From Pyrinomonadaceae bacterium (GTDB lineage: Bacteria > Acidobacteriota > Blastocatellia > Pyrinomonadales > Pyrinomonadaceae): 64,000 bases of DNA. Shown piece after piece: positions 18,139 through 27,155 of this stretch. The stretch's first letter is position 1. Each line of letters starts with the position of its first letter. Position numbers and translations under genes: made by a program. The notes below the pieces were generated by a model. It saw only the letters and a list, made by a program, of their open reading frames with translations, ran no database searches and was not told the origin of the DNA. The DNA is taken from positions 186,001-250,000 of the forward strand of contig JAIBCB010000004.1 of NCBI GenBank assembly GCA_019694355.1, written 5' to 3'.

Positions 18139-19527
18139 ATGGCGATCAAGTTTGGAACTTCGGGATGGAGAGCGGTAATCGCAGATGAATTTACATTCGC
18201 GAACGTCCGACGTGTTACCGAAGCGATCTGTAGATATTTGAAAAGTGAACCAGGATCCGGCGGCACGCTGATCGTTGGGCACGATACGCGGTTCATGGGC
18301 GAAGCCTTTTCGGACGTGGCTGCAAAGCTGATCGAATCGAAGGGTATGAAGGTGCTTAGGTGCACACACCCGGTGCCGACGCCGACCGTGGCACATGCGA
18401 TCCGAGCCTTAAAGACGGACGGGGCGATGAATTTTACCGCATCGCACAATCCGCCGGAATATCAGGGCATTAAATTCTCGACGCCCGACGGAGCACCGGC
18501 ACTGCCGGAAGTGACGGGCAAGATCGAAGCTCAGCTTATAGTGACCTCGCCGGTCGCAGAGGAAGACGGCGGATCGATCGAAGATTTTGATCCACGGCCG
18601 GGATATCTTGAAGATCTTGCGACAAAGATCAACTTCGATGCGATCGAGAAAGCAGGCGGCAAGTTCGTGTATGACCCGCTGTGGGGCACGGGCCGCGGCT
18701 ATTTGAACAAGGCACTCGCCGATCGCGGCGTCACCGTCGAGACCCTTCACGACTGGCGCGATGTAACATTCGGCGGACAGGCTCCGGAACCGGGCAAGGA
18801 ACATCTCGGCGACCTGTTCACGGCGGTAAAGGATTCGGGAGCGGTCCTAGGGTTGGCGACCGATGGTGACAGCGACAGGTTCGGCGTGATCGCACACGAT
18901 GGAACATTCATCGAGCCGAACGAGCTGATCGCACTTTTGACAGATTATTTGGTAGAGACCCGCGGCTGGAAGCTCGGGGTCGCCCGCAGCGTCGCAACGT
19001 CGCACCTGGTGGACAGGGTCGCGAAAGCGAGAGATATAAAGGTTTTTGAAACGCCGGTCGGCTTCAAGTACATCGGCGAATTGATAAATAAGGACGAGAT
19101 CATTCTCGGCGGTGAAGAATCCGCCGGGCTTACGATCCGGGGCCATTATCCGGAAAAGGACGGCATTCTTGCCTGCCTGCTTGCTGTCGAAGCGGTTGCA
19201 GTACGGCAAACGCCCTTGGTCGAACAGCTCAAGGAACTTTGGAACCGTGTTGGAAGGCTGCATTCAGGCAGGATCGGCATAAGGCTCGATGACGAGGTCG
19301 CAGCCAAGCTTAAAGATAAGCTTGCCGAAGACCCAACGGACTTTGCAGGCCGCAAGGTCCAAAGCACGGACAGGATCGACGGCGTCCAGTTCCGATTTGA
19401 GAATGATTCGTGGATCCTTTTGCGGCCATCAGGAACGGAACCTGTGGTCCGGATCTACGCGGAAAGCGAATCGAGCGACGACGTAAACAAGCTGTTGGAA
19501 GAAGGAAGAAAATATCTTTTAGGCTAG
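18139..19527 (+). CDS. Phosphoglucomutase/phosphomannomutase family protein
   Basis: 462 residues from ATG 18139 (MAIKFGTSGWRAVIADEFT); the frame is open to 18046 upstream, but the family N-terminus begins here. All four active-site loops of the alpha-D-phosphohexomutase family are visible: phosphoserine loop TASHNPPEYQGIK, metal loop DGDSDRFGV, sugar loop GGEESAGL, phosphate loop RPSGTEPVVRIYAES. The enzyme interconverts hexose 1- and 6-phosphates for cell-wall or glycogen metabolism; whether glucose, mannose or glucosamine is preferred cannot be told. A small ftsB-like gene follows 12 bases downstream, so the two are probably co-transcribed up to the hairpin at 19975. Confidence 0.93.
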   Translation: MAIKFGTSGWRAVIADEFTFANVRRVTEAICRYLKSEPGSGGTLIVGHDTRFMGEAFSDVAAKLIESKGMKVLRCTHPVPTPTVAHAIRALKTDGAMNFTASHNPPEYQGIKFSTPDGAPALPEVTGKIEAQLIVTSPVAEEDGGSIEDFDPRPGYLEDLATKINFDAIEKAGGKFVYDPLWGTGRGYLNKALADRGVTVETLHDWRDVTFGGQAPEPGKEHLGDLFTAVKDSGAVLGLATDGDSDRFGVIAHDGTFIEPNELIALLTDYLVETRGWKLGVARSVATSHLVDRVAKARDIKVFETPVGFKYIGELINKDEIILGGEESAGLTIRGHYPEKDGILACLLAVEAVAVRQTPLVEQLKELWNRVGRLHSGRIGIRLDDEVAAKLKDKLAEDPTDFAGRKVQSTDRIDGVQFRFENDSWILLRPSGTEPVVRIYAESESSDDVNKLLEEGRKYLLG

Positions 19528-19539
19528 AGAGCTAAAGAA

Positions 19540-19872
19540 ATGAGAACGCGACGCAGTAAGAATACAGACAGGAACCCAAAGACAAAACGGCAGCGGCCGT
19601 TCTGGATCTCGTTTCTTGTCGTTCTTACGCTCGCGGGAACGCTCTTTGTGTCGATCACATACAGGTCTTTCTCGGCCGTTACCGCTGAAGTTCGCGAGAA
19701 TGAGCAACTAAATTTGATGATCCAAAATCTGACGGACGAAAATCTTCAGCTTCAGGATGAGATCCACAGTTTGAAGACCGATCCGAAAGTTATTGAACGC
19801 GAGGCAAAGCGCCTCGGCATCCCGGTCAAAGACCTTGGTGCCAAAACACAAGTTCCAGTACCGGCAAAGTAA
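19540..19872 (+). CDS. FtsB/DivIC-like septum formation initiator
   Basis: 110 residues: a basic cytoplasmic tail (MRTRRSKNTDRNPKTKRQR), one membrane span (FWISFLVVLTLAGTLFVSI), then a periplasmic coiled coil (ENEQLNLMIQNLTDENLQLQ, DEIHSLKTDP) and the conserved DivIC tail IEREAKRLGIPVKDLGA. Such proteins bridge FtsL and FtsQ at the division site. The motif 'E..AR.LG...' after the coiled coil is characteristic. It is co-directional with, and 12 bases after, the phosphohexomutase gene. Confidence 0.88.
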   Translation: MRTRRSKNTDRNPKTKRQRPFWISFLVVLTLAGTLFVSITYRSFSAVTAEVRENEQLNLMIQNLTDENLQLQDEIHSLKTDPKVIEREAKRLGIPVKDLGAKTQVPVPAK

Positions 19873-19974
19873 GTTGCGGAGAATTGCTTCGCCGGTCTTT
19901 TCCTGCCCTTTGACAATCTGCCTTTTGCCTATCTACTCCGCACGGCCTACAGTTTTCCCAATCAGCTTTACTTT

Positions 19975-20018
19975 GCGGCTTCCTGATCCCCGAAAATCAA
20001 GAAGCCGCTTTCCTTTAT
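19975..20018 (+). terminator. Terminator of the phosphohexomutase-ftsB operon
   Basis: GCGGCTTCCTGA (19975-19986) pairs with TCAAGAAGCCGC (19997-20008) at 11 of 12 positions and is followed by a T-rich tract (TTTCCTTTATTT). Confidence 0.8.
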
Positions 20019-20240
20019 TTGAACGGCAAAAAATAGGATGATCGTGAACCGCCGGATCTTCAGAACGATCGCCAGACTCCATTCCTTGCCGAGCTGCTCA
20101 TTGCTGCTCTTGGACGCGCATCAACAACCTCCATTCAGCGTTCTCCCTTTCGCACCCACTCAAGGCTCATTCTTACCGAAACTCGTCGCCATACAAAAGC
20201 AGGACGACGCCGGCACACCCAAGAGACAGATGCCGCATAT

Positions 20241-20260
20241 CGTAATATTGCAATATTACG
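20241..20260. promoter_or_regulatory. Perfect 20-bp AT-rich palindrome
   Basis: CGTAATATTG followed directly by its exact reverse complement CAATATTACG. It lies 46 bases past the stop of the minus-strand membrane protein. The dyad with no loop suits a dimeric DNA-binding protein better than an RNA hairpin. No adjacent regulator gene is seen. Confidence 0.5.
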
Positions 20261-20306
20261 GAGAGTGAGAATGTTCGATCAGGGATCAGCTTTGTTCCGG
20301 GGATAT

Positions 20307-20588
20307 CTATTCCGAGTAGGATCTGGCCCGTCGGCGTTTTGTTTCGCGAGTTCCGCCGAGGTACGCGAAGATCATCACAACGAGATGGGCCGCGAACCAG
20401 ATATTGTCGTAACCCATATTCTGATAAATGTAGATAAGGATGAGCACTCTAGGCACGAACACCCCGAGCAGAACGTCCGCCCATTGCGGGACGGTGTTGG
20501 GCGGGAACATCTGCGGGTACGCGAGCAGATACACGATCATCACGATCCGCGGAAAGAAAAGTGAGAATAATAGGAAGTAAAAGTCCAC
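20307..20588 (-). CDS. Small multi-pass membrane protein, unknown function
   Basis: 93 residues starting at GTG 20588. Three hydrophobic stretches are visible (YFLLFSLFFPRIVMIVYLLA, DVLLGVFVPRVLILIYIY, NIWFAAHLVVMIFAYLGG) followed by a basic tail (RETKRRRARSYSE), a layout typical of real small inner-membrane proteins. The ribosome site is weak. It is transcribed away from the HEAT-repeat gene. No family assigned. Confidence 0.65.
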   Translation of the reverse strand: MDFYFLLFSLFFPRIVMIVYLLAYPQMFPPNTVPQWADVLLGVFVPRVLILIYIYQNMGYDNIWFAAHLVVMIFAYLGGTRETKRRRARSYSE

Positions 20589-20771
20589 GAATTTGCCTGC
20601 TTTGCAACAGATATCGAGTGCCGGGTGTCTCTCAGCCTACAAGGAGCGAAAGCTTCTCGAATATTTGTGTCATTTTCTTCTGATTTCAGATTATAATCAA
20701 GCAAATTCTTTCGGCCGATCCGTTCTAGTGTTGACCGCGTATCAGCGTATTGAACCCGATCTCTTGCAGAT

Positions 20772-23700
20772 ATGAAAAGACTTCTATCCATTGCAGCCTT
20801 TTGTTTTGTTCTGCTCATTGTCGAAGCAGCTTTCCTGGTGAACCATTCGGCCGCAAAAGCTGACGTTGTCGGCCAGCTTTTGCAGCTTCCTGCGCCGCCG
20901 CCGCCAAATCCGCTGGTCGTGCGGACGATCTACTCGGATGGCGAAACAAAGGCCGAACCGCCGGGGGATGACGCTCCGATGGCCGATCTTTGGGCATTCT
21001 GGTCGAACGTGAATATCCCGGAAAGGTCTTTGGGCTACCGTCCAAAGATGTCGGACAAAACTTTCCAGAGGATCAAAGCCCGCCTTGAGCACGATCCGAC
21101 GGAACTCAACTCGGTCCTTGGCGCATTTGATGACAGCGAACGCTCATACGAGCTTGTCAAAAAAACGTTCGACACGCTCTCCGCAATGGAGACGGCAGAA
21201 GAAGGCCAGTTGAATGTGATTCGTGAATGGCTTGTAATGCACAGTCCCTATTTTACGAACGAACTTCTCGAACGGGCGCAAACCACGAAAGACACTGCCA
21301 CCTACGTCGATAATCAGGAAGAACTTCTTCAGCTTACGCGCTTTGATTTCGACAAGGCCCGTCCTTTGATTGACGAAATGTATTCCCGCGATGAAGACAA
21401 GGCCACGCACGTTCTAGCACGCTGGGCACTCTATCGCCACGCGATCGAAAGCGGCTCGTCGATGGACGCCGATCGTTACAGAGATGAATTGAAAGCGATC
21501 GTCGAGAACAAGGATCTGCGAGCTCCCTTGCGTGATCTCGCGATGGACGCCCTCGTTTCCGAGCCGGAATGGCCCGGCCGCGAAGAATGGTGGGTCTCGA
21601 TGTTTCAGGACAAAACGCTGCAGGACATGGGCGGCTACACGGGCCTAACGACACTTGTGAATGTCTCATCGCCGGGCAAGTATTCGTCGCGAATGCTCGA
21701 GCTGCTCAATTCCGGCGATCCCGTCGTACGCTCTGCCGCGGTCAAGAATCTGCTCATTAAGATCGAGTTCGCAAAGCCCGAGGTCTTGCAGGCCTTGCTC
21801 CCGTGGTTGGAAAATCCAAAGTGGGCAGAGGATCCGACCGGCAACGCTCGTGCATCGATCGTCAAAGCTCTGCAGAAGGTCAAGCTCCCAGACAGCGTCC
21901 CAGCACTCATCCGACTCCTTCACGAGGAAAATCCGAATGCCGGGGTGCGGAAGGGATCGGGTTCCGGCTTGGCAAACACAGCTCCATACAGGCCGGCCAT
22001 GAATGCCTCGGTCGCAAATGCGGCGGTTGCAAATGCGATCGCGAACGCTGCGAACGCGCTCGCGAATGCGGCGATCGCTGCCGCGGAATCGACCGAGAAG
22101 TATCCGTATCGGGACGATTCGATAGAGGCTCTCGGGTTCCAGGGCCTGCCTCAGGCCGGACCGCCGCTCCGGCGTCTTCTCGCTTCACCGACGACAAGTT
22201 ACGAGCGGATCCGCTTAATGAAAGCACTCATCCAGGTCAAGGGATTTTCTATTCCCGAACAGGTCGATGCTCTCGAAACATCGGTACGTACTGACATTGC
22301 TGCCGCGAACTCCAACGCAGTGTCAGGTGAGTGGTCAAGTGAACCGCGTGTCGCAACTCCCGCTCAGATCAAGGCCTCTCTTGCCGAACAGATAACCACC
22401 GATCCTTCTCTCGTTACAGAAGATCTTGCGGCCGCCGTTGTCGCCCGCATTGATGTTCTTCAAGCACGTGAACCGCTCGTCGCAGAGCAGCTGCGGAAGA
22501 TCGCTCTCGAATGGATACTGCCACAGATCGACCTGATGGCCATCCGTGATGTAAAGAGCGGCATCGCCGACCAGGAGGAAGTGCTGCGCGTGCTTGCACG
22601 CCGAAAGGTGCTCACTGAGAAGAACGCGAATGACGTTTTTGACCTTCGCAGCGGCCCGCCGCTGGCAGTCGCGGTCGCGGCGTGCGTTCTCAACGATGCC
22701 GGAGCATTCGAAGCGATCTTGAACGGTCAAAACGCAGAAGCAAAGCGTGCCGTGTATGCGTGCGGACGCCTCGTGCGGGCAAAGCTCCCGCTTGCAAAGG
22801 CATTCGAGGCGGCGAGAGACCCTGACAAGCTGCTCTCTTCAGCGGCCGTTGCGTATCTCGAAAGTGAAGATTCTCCTGAATCCCGCCAAGCGGTACTTTC
22901 GCTTCATCCAAACGAGGCAAAGATACTTGGCTCGACCGCCGCCTTCAAGGTCACCGATTCTGAACCTGAATTCTCGACCTGGCTTTCGAATCTCTTCACG
23001 GCATCAGATGAAACGCTCCAGTATTACAGCTGGTACGTCGGCGGCGAAGACACTCTGATGTCGATCGAGAAGCGGCTGCAGAAAGAGGTCAAGGAAGATG
23101 ATTCGCTGGTCGGGATCTACGGCTACGATTCCAACTACGTCCGCATCTATAAGGACCGCGTCATCTATTCGTGGGAAGAGGATGATTCGCGTTACAAAGA
23201 ACGTCCGCTCGAACCCGGAGAGTTTGACTACCTGAAACAATATCTCGCTCAGAATCAAGTTGATACGCTCCCGCCGTTCCTTGAATGTTTCGGCGAATAT
23301 TGCGAGGCGAAAGAGCTTGTAATGCTCAGCCGGGCAGGCGGCCGACGGGTGTTCATGACAGGCACACCCGGCGAATTCTTTTCCGGGCTCGATAAGTTCT
23401 TTGCCGAGGTCCGAAAGCGGCCTGCGACCGTTAAATACGCCCTGAGTCGTGAAGTTCCGGGGCTCGATCTGATGCTCGCGGATGATAATTATACGGCTTA
23501 TTCGGTCTGGAAGGACGGCGATGACCTGCGCGTCGTTGTCAGCGATAACGCCGAACGCGAACGCATCGACAAGGAGGTTGAGGACGTTCTCCAGCATCCG
23601 ACCGGTGATGATTCCAAGGAACCGTGGCAGGCATCGGCGGAGCTCGCGGAGAAGCGAAAGTATGACGGATATTCGTGGCGAAAAGTTGTGAACGGCTCGG

Positions 23701-24440
23701 TTGGAAGCGCAGTTTCGCAGCCGACGGGCGTTGAATACATCGTTCCACACGACGGCCTTGCGGGCGAGCTAACACAGCAGGCGTGGAAGGCACGCGTTGG
23801 CAGCACCGAATATCGCGGCGGCGACGGCCTGTACAGGATCGTCAACGGCCGCGAGGAAAAGCTCGGAGCCGGCACGTACGCCACTCCGCTGGTAACACCT
23901 GACGGGAAATGGGTCATAACTTATCGCGGTTGGGATGCCGCCTCATCTCAGGAAATGGGAATTCGGCGAACCAATACGCTGACCAAGAAGGAATTTACCG
24001 TCAAAGGCCTCGAAAGCTATATGCCTTATCAGCCTGCGGCGTATTTGCCGAATCTGCGACGCGTCCTTCTCGCGATCACGAACGAATATGACATGGAGGT
24101 TCAGGCCGAGAGCCTTATGCTGCTCGACCCCGAAACAGGCCTTGCCTACCCTGCCGTAGGCGAATATCGCCCGCTGGCCCAGCAAACTTTTCGGCCCCTG
24201 CAGCGCGCGTCGGTTCCCGGGACATTTTGGGCAGCGTTGCCGAACTCTGAACAAAATTCAACGGAAATTGGCGTTTATGACGCTCGAACCTTCAAATTCA
24301 GGGCCGTACGGACGATCCCAAAGATCATCTTTGACAGCATGGCGATGTGGGTCGATGAGGCGGCAGGTTCGGTCTATTTTGTGTATAAGGGACAGCTTTT
24401 GAAGCTGCCGCTCAACCCGCCCGCACCGGCCCCGAAATAG
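20772..24440 (+). CDS. Large secreted or anchored HEAT-repeat protein with C-terminal propeller-like region
   Basis: 1222 residues with an N-terminal signal peptide or anchor (MKRLLSIAAFCFVLLIVEAA). Residues ~60-560 are helical with HEAT/PBS-lyase-like repeats (e.g. SGDPVVRSAAVKNLL, LPDSVPALIRLLHEE, GLPQAGPPLRRLLASP). They are interrupted at ~410-438 by a very regular Ala/Asn repeat. The C-terminal ~450 residues are beta-rich with blade-like stretches (YATPLVTPDGKWVITYRGWD, MLLDPETGLAYPAVGEYR), suggesting a WD40-like propeller. No catalytic motif is seen; a scaffold or sensor role on the cell surface is a guess. A TATAAT at 20692-20697 lies upstream without a good -35. It is followed by rpsU. 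Confidence 0.85.
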   Translation: MKRLLSIAAFCFVLLIVEAAFLVNHSAAKADVVGQLLQLPAPPPPNPLVVRTIYSDGETKAEPPGDDAPMADLWAFWSNVNIPERSLGYRPKMSDKTFQRIKARLEHDPTELNSVLGAFDDSERSYELVKKTFDTLSAMETAEEGQLNVIREWLVMHSPYFTNELLERAQTTKDTATYVDNQEELLQLTRFDFDKARPLIDEMYSRDEDKATHVLARWALYRHAIESGSSMDADRYRDELKAIVENKDLRAPLRDLAMDALVSEPEWPGREEWWVSMFQDKTLQDMGGYTGLTTLVNVSSPGKYSSRMLELLNSGDPVVRSAAVKNLLIKIEFAKPEVLQALLPWLENPKWAEDPTGNARASIVKALQKVKLPDSVPALIRLLHEENPNAGVRKGSGSGLANTAPYRPAMNASVANAAVANAIANAANALANAAIAAAESTEKYPYRDDSIEALGFQGLPQAGPPLRRLLASPTTSYERIRLMKALIQVKGFSIPEQVDALETSVRTDIAAANSNAVSGEWSSEPRVATPAQIKASLAEQITTDPSLVTEDLAAAVVARIDVLQAREPLVAEQLRKIALEWILPQIDLMAIRDVKSGIADQEEVLRVLARRKVLTEKNANDVFDLRSGPPLAVAVAACVLNDAGAFEAILNGQNAEAKRAVYACGRLVRAKLPLAKAFEAARDPDKLLSSAAVAYLESEDSPESRQAVLSLHPNEAKILGSTAAFKVTDSEPEFSTWLSNLFTASDETLQYYSWYVGGEDTLMSIEKRLQKEVKEDDSLVGIYGYDSNYVRIYKDRVIYSWEEDDSRYKERPLEPGEFDYLKQYLAQNQVDTLPPFLECFGEYCEAKELVMLSRAGGRRVFMTGTPGEFFSGLDKFFAEVRKRPATVKYALSREVPGLDLMLADDNYTAYSVWKDGDDLRVVVSDNAERERIDKEVEDVLQHPTGDDSKEPWQASAELAEKRKYDGYSWRKVVNGSVGSAVSQPTGVEYIVPHDGLAGELTQQAWKARVGSTEYRGGDGLYRIVNGREEKLGAGTYATPLVTPDGKWVITYRGWDAASSQEMGIRRTNTLTKKEFTVKGLESYMPYQPAAYLPNLRRVLLAITNEYDMEVQAESLMLLDPETGLAYPAVGEYRPLAQQTFRPLQRASVPGTFWAALPNSEQNSTEIGVYDARTFKFRAVRTIPKIIFDSMAMWVDEAAGSVYFVYKGQLLKLPLNPPAPAPK
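21999..22085 (+). repeat. In-gene minisatellite encoding an Ala/Asn-rich helix
   Basis: Repeats of roughly GCGAACGCG/GCAAATGCG within the HEAT gene encode the motif (V/I/L)AN-A-A, i.e. ANAAVANAIANAANALANAA. The period is 3-4 codons. The unit count could vary between strains by slippage. Confidence 0.8.
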
Positions 24441-24582
24441 TCAAAACGGGCAGATTTCGTCGATTCGCGGTTGCATTTCGGGTTGCGGACGCGCTTTAAT
24501 ATTCGTTTGCTCTAGGTGCGTCCGGAGCATGCTCAGGCCGCAAGCCTGAAGATCTTTAGCCGAAAAGGAGGTGAGAAAATAA

Positions 24583-24813
24583 ATGGCATCAGTAACAGTG
24601 AACGCAAATGAATCTATTGAATCAGCACTGCGCAGGTTCAAGCGAAAGGTCATCAGCGAAGAGATCATCAAAGATTTCAAAAAACATTCTCACTTCATTC
24701 CGCCGGGTCAAAAGGCAAAGCTGAAGTCGGCAAACGCACGTAAGCGCAATCGCCGCCGCTTCCGCACGCAGCGTCCGGCAACGACCGCACCGCGTCCGGC
24801 GACCGGTCGCTAA
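24583..24813 (+). CDS. rpsU: 30S ribosomal protein S21
   Basis: 76 residues with the S21 core: NESIESALRRFKRKV followed by KKHSHFIPPGQKAKLKSANA and an Arg-rich stretch (RKRNRRRFRTQ). The C-terminal tail (RPATTAPRPATGR) is longer than in Escherichia coli. S21 binds the 30S platform near the anti-Shine-Dalgarno and aids initiation. The gene has the strongest ribosome site in the window (AAGGAGGTGAG, 24565-24575). Upstream, at about 24530-24548, a short hairpin CAGGC/GCCTG might be part of its leader. It ends at its own terminator and is a separate unit. Confidence 0.95.
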   Translation: MASVTVNANESIESALRRFKRKVISEEIIKDFKKHSHFIPPGQKAKLKSANARKRNRRRFRTQRPATTAPRPATGR

Positions 24814-24833
24814 CGACAGTCTGATCTTTTACG

Positions 24834-24880
24834 AAAAAGTGGAAAAGTGTACCTTTGGTCGCTTTTTCACTTTTTGATTT
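24834..24880 (+). terminator. Terminator of rpsU
   Basis: AAAAAGTGGAAAAG (24834-24847) pairs with CTTTTTCACTTTTT (24862-24875) at 13 of 14 positions; the right arm itself is T-rich. Being symmetric, it may act on both strands. Confidence 0.8.
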
Positions 24881-24893
24881 CTGCTCAAAGTAA

Positions 24894-25640
24894 ATGGCGA
24901 AACCGCGAATTCTCATCACGAACGACGACGGCATTCACGCCGATGGCATCAAGGCCCTTGAGGCCGCACTTTCTGAACTCGGCGAGGTCTTTGTCGTCGC
25001 CCCCGAAGCCGAGATGAGCGGCGCTTCGCATAGTTTAACGCTCGCCCGCCCATTGAGAATTAGACGAATCGACGATCATCATTGGACGGTTGACGGCACG
25101 CCGACCGACTGCGTAGTGATGGCACTCAACAAGATCCTGCCGCCGGATATGCCGCCGGACATTTGCTGTTCCGGGATCAATCACGGCCCGAATCTTGGCG
25201 ATGACGCAAGCTATTCCGGCACGGTCGCCGGAGCGATGGAAGCGACGATCCTCGGCGTTCCCGGCATTGCTTTCAGTCTTGCGGTGTCACGCGAACCGGA
25301 CTTTCGCGAGTCTGCAAGGGTCGCGGCCTCGATCACCGATAAGGCATTGAGTACGGGCCTTCCAAGCGGGACGCTGCTGAACGTAAATGTCCCGCGAGGA
25401 GTGCCGGTGGGAACGCGTATCACGACGCAGGGCTTCAAGACCGCACGTCCGGTGATCAGCGAGCACACGGACCCGCGTGGAAAGCTGTATTATTGGATCG
25501 GCGAGGTCCGCAACGGCTATCGTGCAGAAGGCGGAACCGATTTTGAAGCGATCGATGCCGGTCTCGTTTCCGTAACGCCGATGCGCGCCGACCTTACCGA
25601 CCACACGTCGCTGACGCTGCTTGACGATTGGAACGCCTAG
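24894..25640 (+). CDS. surE: 5'/3'-nucleotidase SurE
   Basis: 248 residues, the usual size. The metal site is visible as ILITNDDGIHADGI (D9/D10 pair), with APEAEMSGASHSLTL and SGINHGPNLGDDASYSGTVA carrying the other conserved asparagine and serine ligands. SurE dephosphorylates nucleoside monophosphates and is linked to stationary-phase survival. It is followed at once by pcm, the same pairing as in many proteobacteria, where surE and pcm form a stress or repair operon. Confidence 0.96.
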   Translation: MAKPRILITNDDGIHADGIKALEAALSELGEVFVVAPEAEMSGASHSLTLARPLRIRRIDDHHWTVDGTPTDCVVMALNKILPPDMPPDICCSGINHGPNLGDDASYSGTVAGAMEATILGVPGIAFSLAVSREPDFRESARVAASITDKALSTGLPSGTLLNVNVPRGVPVGTRITTQGFKTARPVISEHTDPRGKLYYWIGEVRNGYRAEGGTDFEAIDAGLVSVTPMRADLTDHTSLTLLDDWNA

Positions 25641-25654
25641 GACGATCTGAAATT

Positions 25655-26329
25655 ATGCCGCCCGGAGCAATGCTGGATGATATGACGATCCGCCGCGAAC
25701 AAATGGTCGCGGCGCTCGCCAATGAATTTCGTATTCGTGATCCGCGCGTGCTTGCTGCGATGAGGCAGATCCCGCGACATCGTTTTGTCCCGGAAGCTCT
25801 TAAGGCGCAGGCATATCGCGACGGGGCCCTTCCGATCGCATCCGGACAAACGATCTCGCAGCCGTACATCGTCGCGCGAATGAGCGAGCTTCTCGAACTC
25901 GTGGGCACCGAGACCGTACTTGAGATCGGTGCGGGCACAGGTTATCAAACGGCGATACTCGCAACTCTCGCAAAGAAAGTTTTCGCGATCGAGCGACTCG
26001 ACAGCCTCGCGCGTGAAGCAAGTTCGAGGCTCGCGGGCCTCGGGTTTCGAAATGTCACGCTCAAGACCGCCGACGGCTCCAAGGGCTGGTCAGCATATCA
26101 ACCCTTTGACGCTATACTTGTCGCAGCGGGAAGCCCAAAAGTACCCGAGCCTCTCATCGCTCAACTGAGGGTCGGCGGAAGACTTGTCATCCCCGTGGGC
26201 GAAACTCGCGAGAATCAGCGGCTGGTTCGAGTGACGAGAACCGAGAGCGGCACGAGAACCGAAGATTTCGGGCCGTGCGTATTCGTTCCCCTCATCGGCG
26301 ATCACGGCTGGGGAGAAAAACAGCAGTAA
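25655..26329 (+). CDS. pcm: Protein-L-isoaspartate O-methyltransferase
   Basis: 224 residues from ATG 25655; ATG 25670 with GGAG just before it is an equally good start, and the frame is open back into surE. The enzyme methylates isoaspartyl residues in aged proteins with S-adenosylmethionine for repair. The SAM-binding motif VLEIGAGTGYQTAILATL and post-motif VFAIERLDSLAREA are clear, as are upstream QIPRHRFVPE and the family box SGQTISQPYIVARM. The surE-pcm order and tight spacing suggest an operon that continues into the DedA gene, whose ATG directly follows the pcm stop. Confidence 0.95.
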   Translation: MPPGAMLDDMTIRREQMVAALANEFRIRDPRVLAAMRQIPRHRFVPEALKAQAYRDGALPIASGQTISQPYIVARMSELLELVGTETVLEIGAGTGYQTAILATLAKKVFAIERLDSLAREASSRLAGLGFRNVTLKTADGSKGWSAYQPFDAILVAAGSPKVPEPLIAQLRVGGRLVIPVGETRENQRLVRVTRTESGTRTEDFGPCVFVPLIGDHGWGEKQQ

Positions 26330-27016
26330 ATGGATACATTGATCGACATCTTTAACGCGGTACGCGAATTTCTTAACCCCGCGCATCTGATCGACTATCT
26401 TCTCGCCTTGCTCGGGAATTGGGTCTATCTCGGCCTCTGGTTCGTGATCTTTGCGGAGACAGGCCTTGCCGTGGGCTTTTTTCTGCCGGGCGATTCCCTT
26501 CTCGTCGTCGCGGGGCTTTTTGCGGCCGCAGGGAAATTGAATGTGGTTCTCGTGATGCTCGCGTTCTTCCTCGGCTCGGTAATCGGCGACAGCACCGGTT
26601 ATTGGACGGGCCGCGTGATGGGCAAAAGCCTCTTTGGGCGCGAAAATTCCTGGGTCTTTAAGCCTTCGCGCGTACAAAAAGCACACGATTTCTTCGAGCG
26701 TTACGGCCCAAAGACCGTGCTTCTCGCCCGCTTTGTGCCGATCGTTCGCACCTTTGCCCCGATCGTCATTGGTTCGATCAAGATGGAATATCCGAAGTTT
26801 CTCGCATACAGCCTTGCGGGCGGCGCGCTTTGGATCTCTACGATGGTGCTCGCGGGCTATTTCTTCGGCGGGATCATCGAAAATGCACTCGGCATCAAAC
26901 TCCAGGATCACATCGAAAAGGTCGTGATCGTCGTGGTCGCCCTTTCGCTCCTGCCTCCGGTGATCGAGTACCTGCGACATCGGTTCGGCAAGAAGGCCGC
27001 AGAGGATATCGCCTAG
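26330..27016 (+). CDS. DedA family membrane protein
   Basis: 228 residues, inner-membrane. The DedA (SNARE-associated/VTT) signatures are visible: FAETGLAVGFFLPGDSLLVV near residues 42-61, GSVIGDSTGYWTGR, and FFERYGPKTVLLARFVPIVR followed by FAPIVIG. DedA proteins have reentrant helices and are implicated in undecaprenyl phosphate or phospholipid recycling and in proton-coupled transport. The ATG begins on the base after the pcm stop codon, so translation is coupled. Exact substrate unknown. Confidence 0.92.
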   Translation: MDTLIDIFNAVREFLNPAHLIDYLLALLGNWVYLGLWFVIFAETGLAVGFFLPGDSLLVVAGLFAAAGKLNVVLVMLAFFLGSVIGDSTGYWTGRVMGKSLFGRENSWVFKPSRVQKAHDFFERYGPKTVLLARFVPIVRTFAPIVIGSIKMEYPKFLAYSLAGGALWISTMVLAGYFFGGIIENALGIKLQDHIEKVVIVVVALSLLPPVIEYLRHRFGKKAAEDIA

Positions 27017-27022
27017 ATTTGT

Positions 27023-27051
27023 TTGACAGCGATACGCTCGACGCCTAAACT
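27023..27051 (+). promoter_or_regulatory. Sigma-70 promoter of tRNA-Pro
   Basis: Consensus TTGACA (27023-27028), exactly 17 bases, then TAAACT (27046-27051). The tRNA begins 15 bases after the -10 box. Confidence 0.8.
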
Positions 27052-27065
27052 ATCTTTTGACTTAT

Positions 27066-27142
27066 CGGGGCGTGGCTCAGCCTGGTAGAGCGCACGGTTC
27101 GGGACCGTGAGGTCGGATGTTCAAATCATCTCGCCCCGACCA
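27066..27142 (+). tRNA. tRNA-Pro (anticodon CGG)
   Basis: Complete cloverleaf: acceptor CGGGGCG (27066-27072) with CGCCCCG (27132-27138), D arm GCTC/GAGC, anticodon arm CACGG-TTCGGGA-CCGTG giving anticodon CGG, T arm GGATG-TTCAAAT-CATCT, discriminator A and encoded CCA. It has its own promoter and terminator. Confidence 0.97.
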
Positions 27143-27155
27143 TTTAGAAAAAAGA

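Larger units (their letters stand above)
19873..20306. other. Intergenic region with terminator and palindrome
   Basis: Contains the terminator of the ftsB-like gene and a perfect 20-bp palindrome, both listed separately. A 76-codon open frame (20038-20268) has low-complexity composition and no recognisable domain, so I do not call it. Confidence 0.5.

Noticed and set aside
23004..23750. 248-codon open frame on the minus strand
   Set aside because: Opposite the HEAT-repeat gene; no recognisable similarity.
26090..26980. 296-codon open frame on the minus strand
   Set aside because: Antisense to pcm and the DedA gene; charged, His/Asp-rich composition typical of shadow frames.
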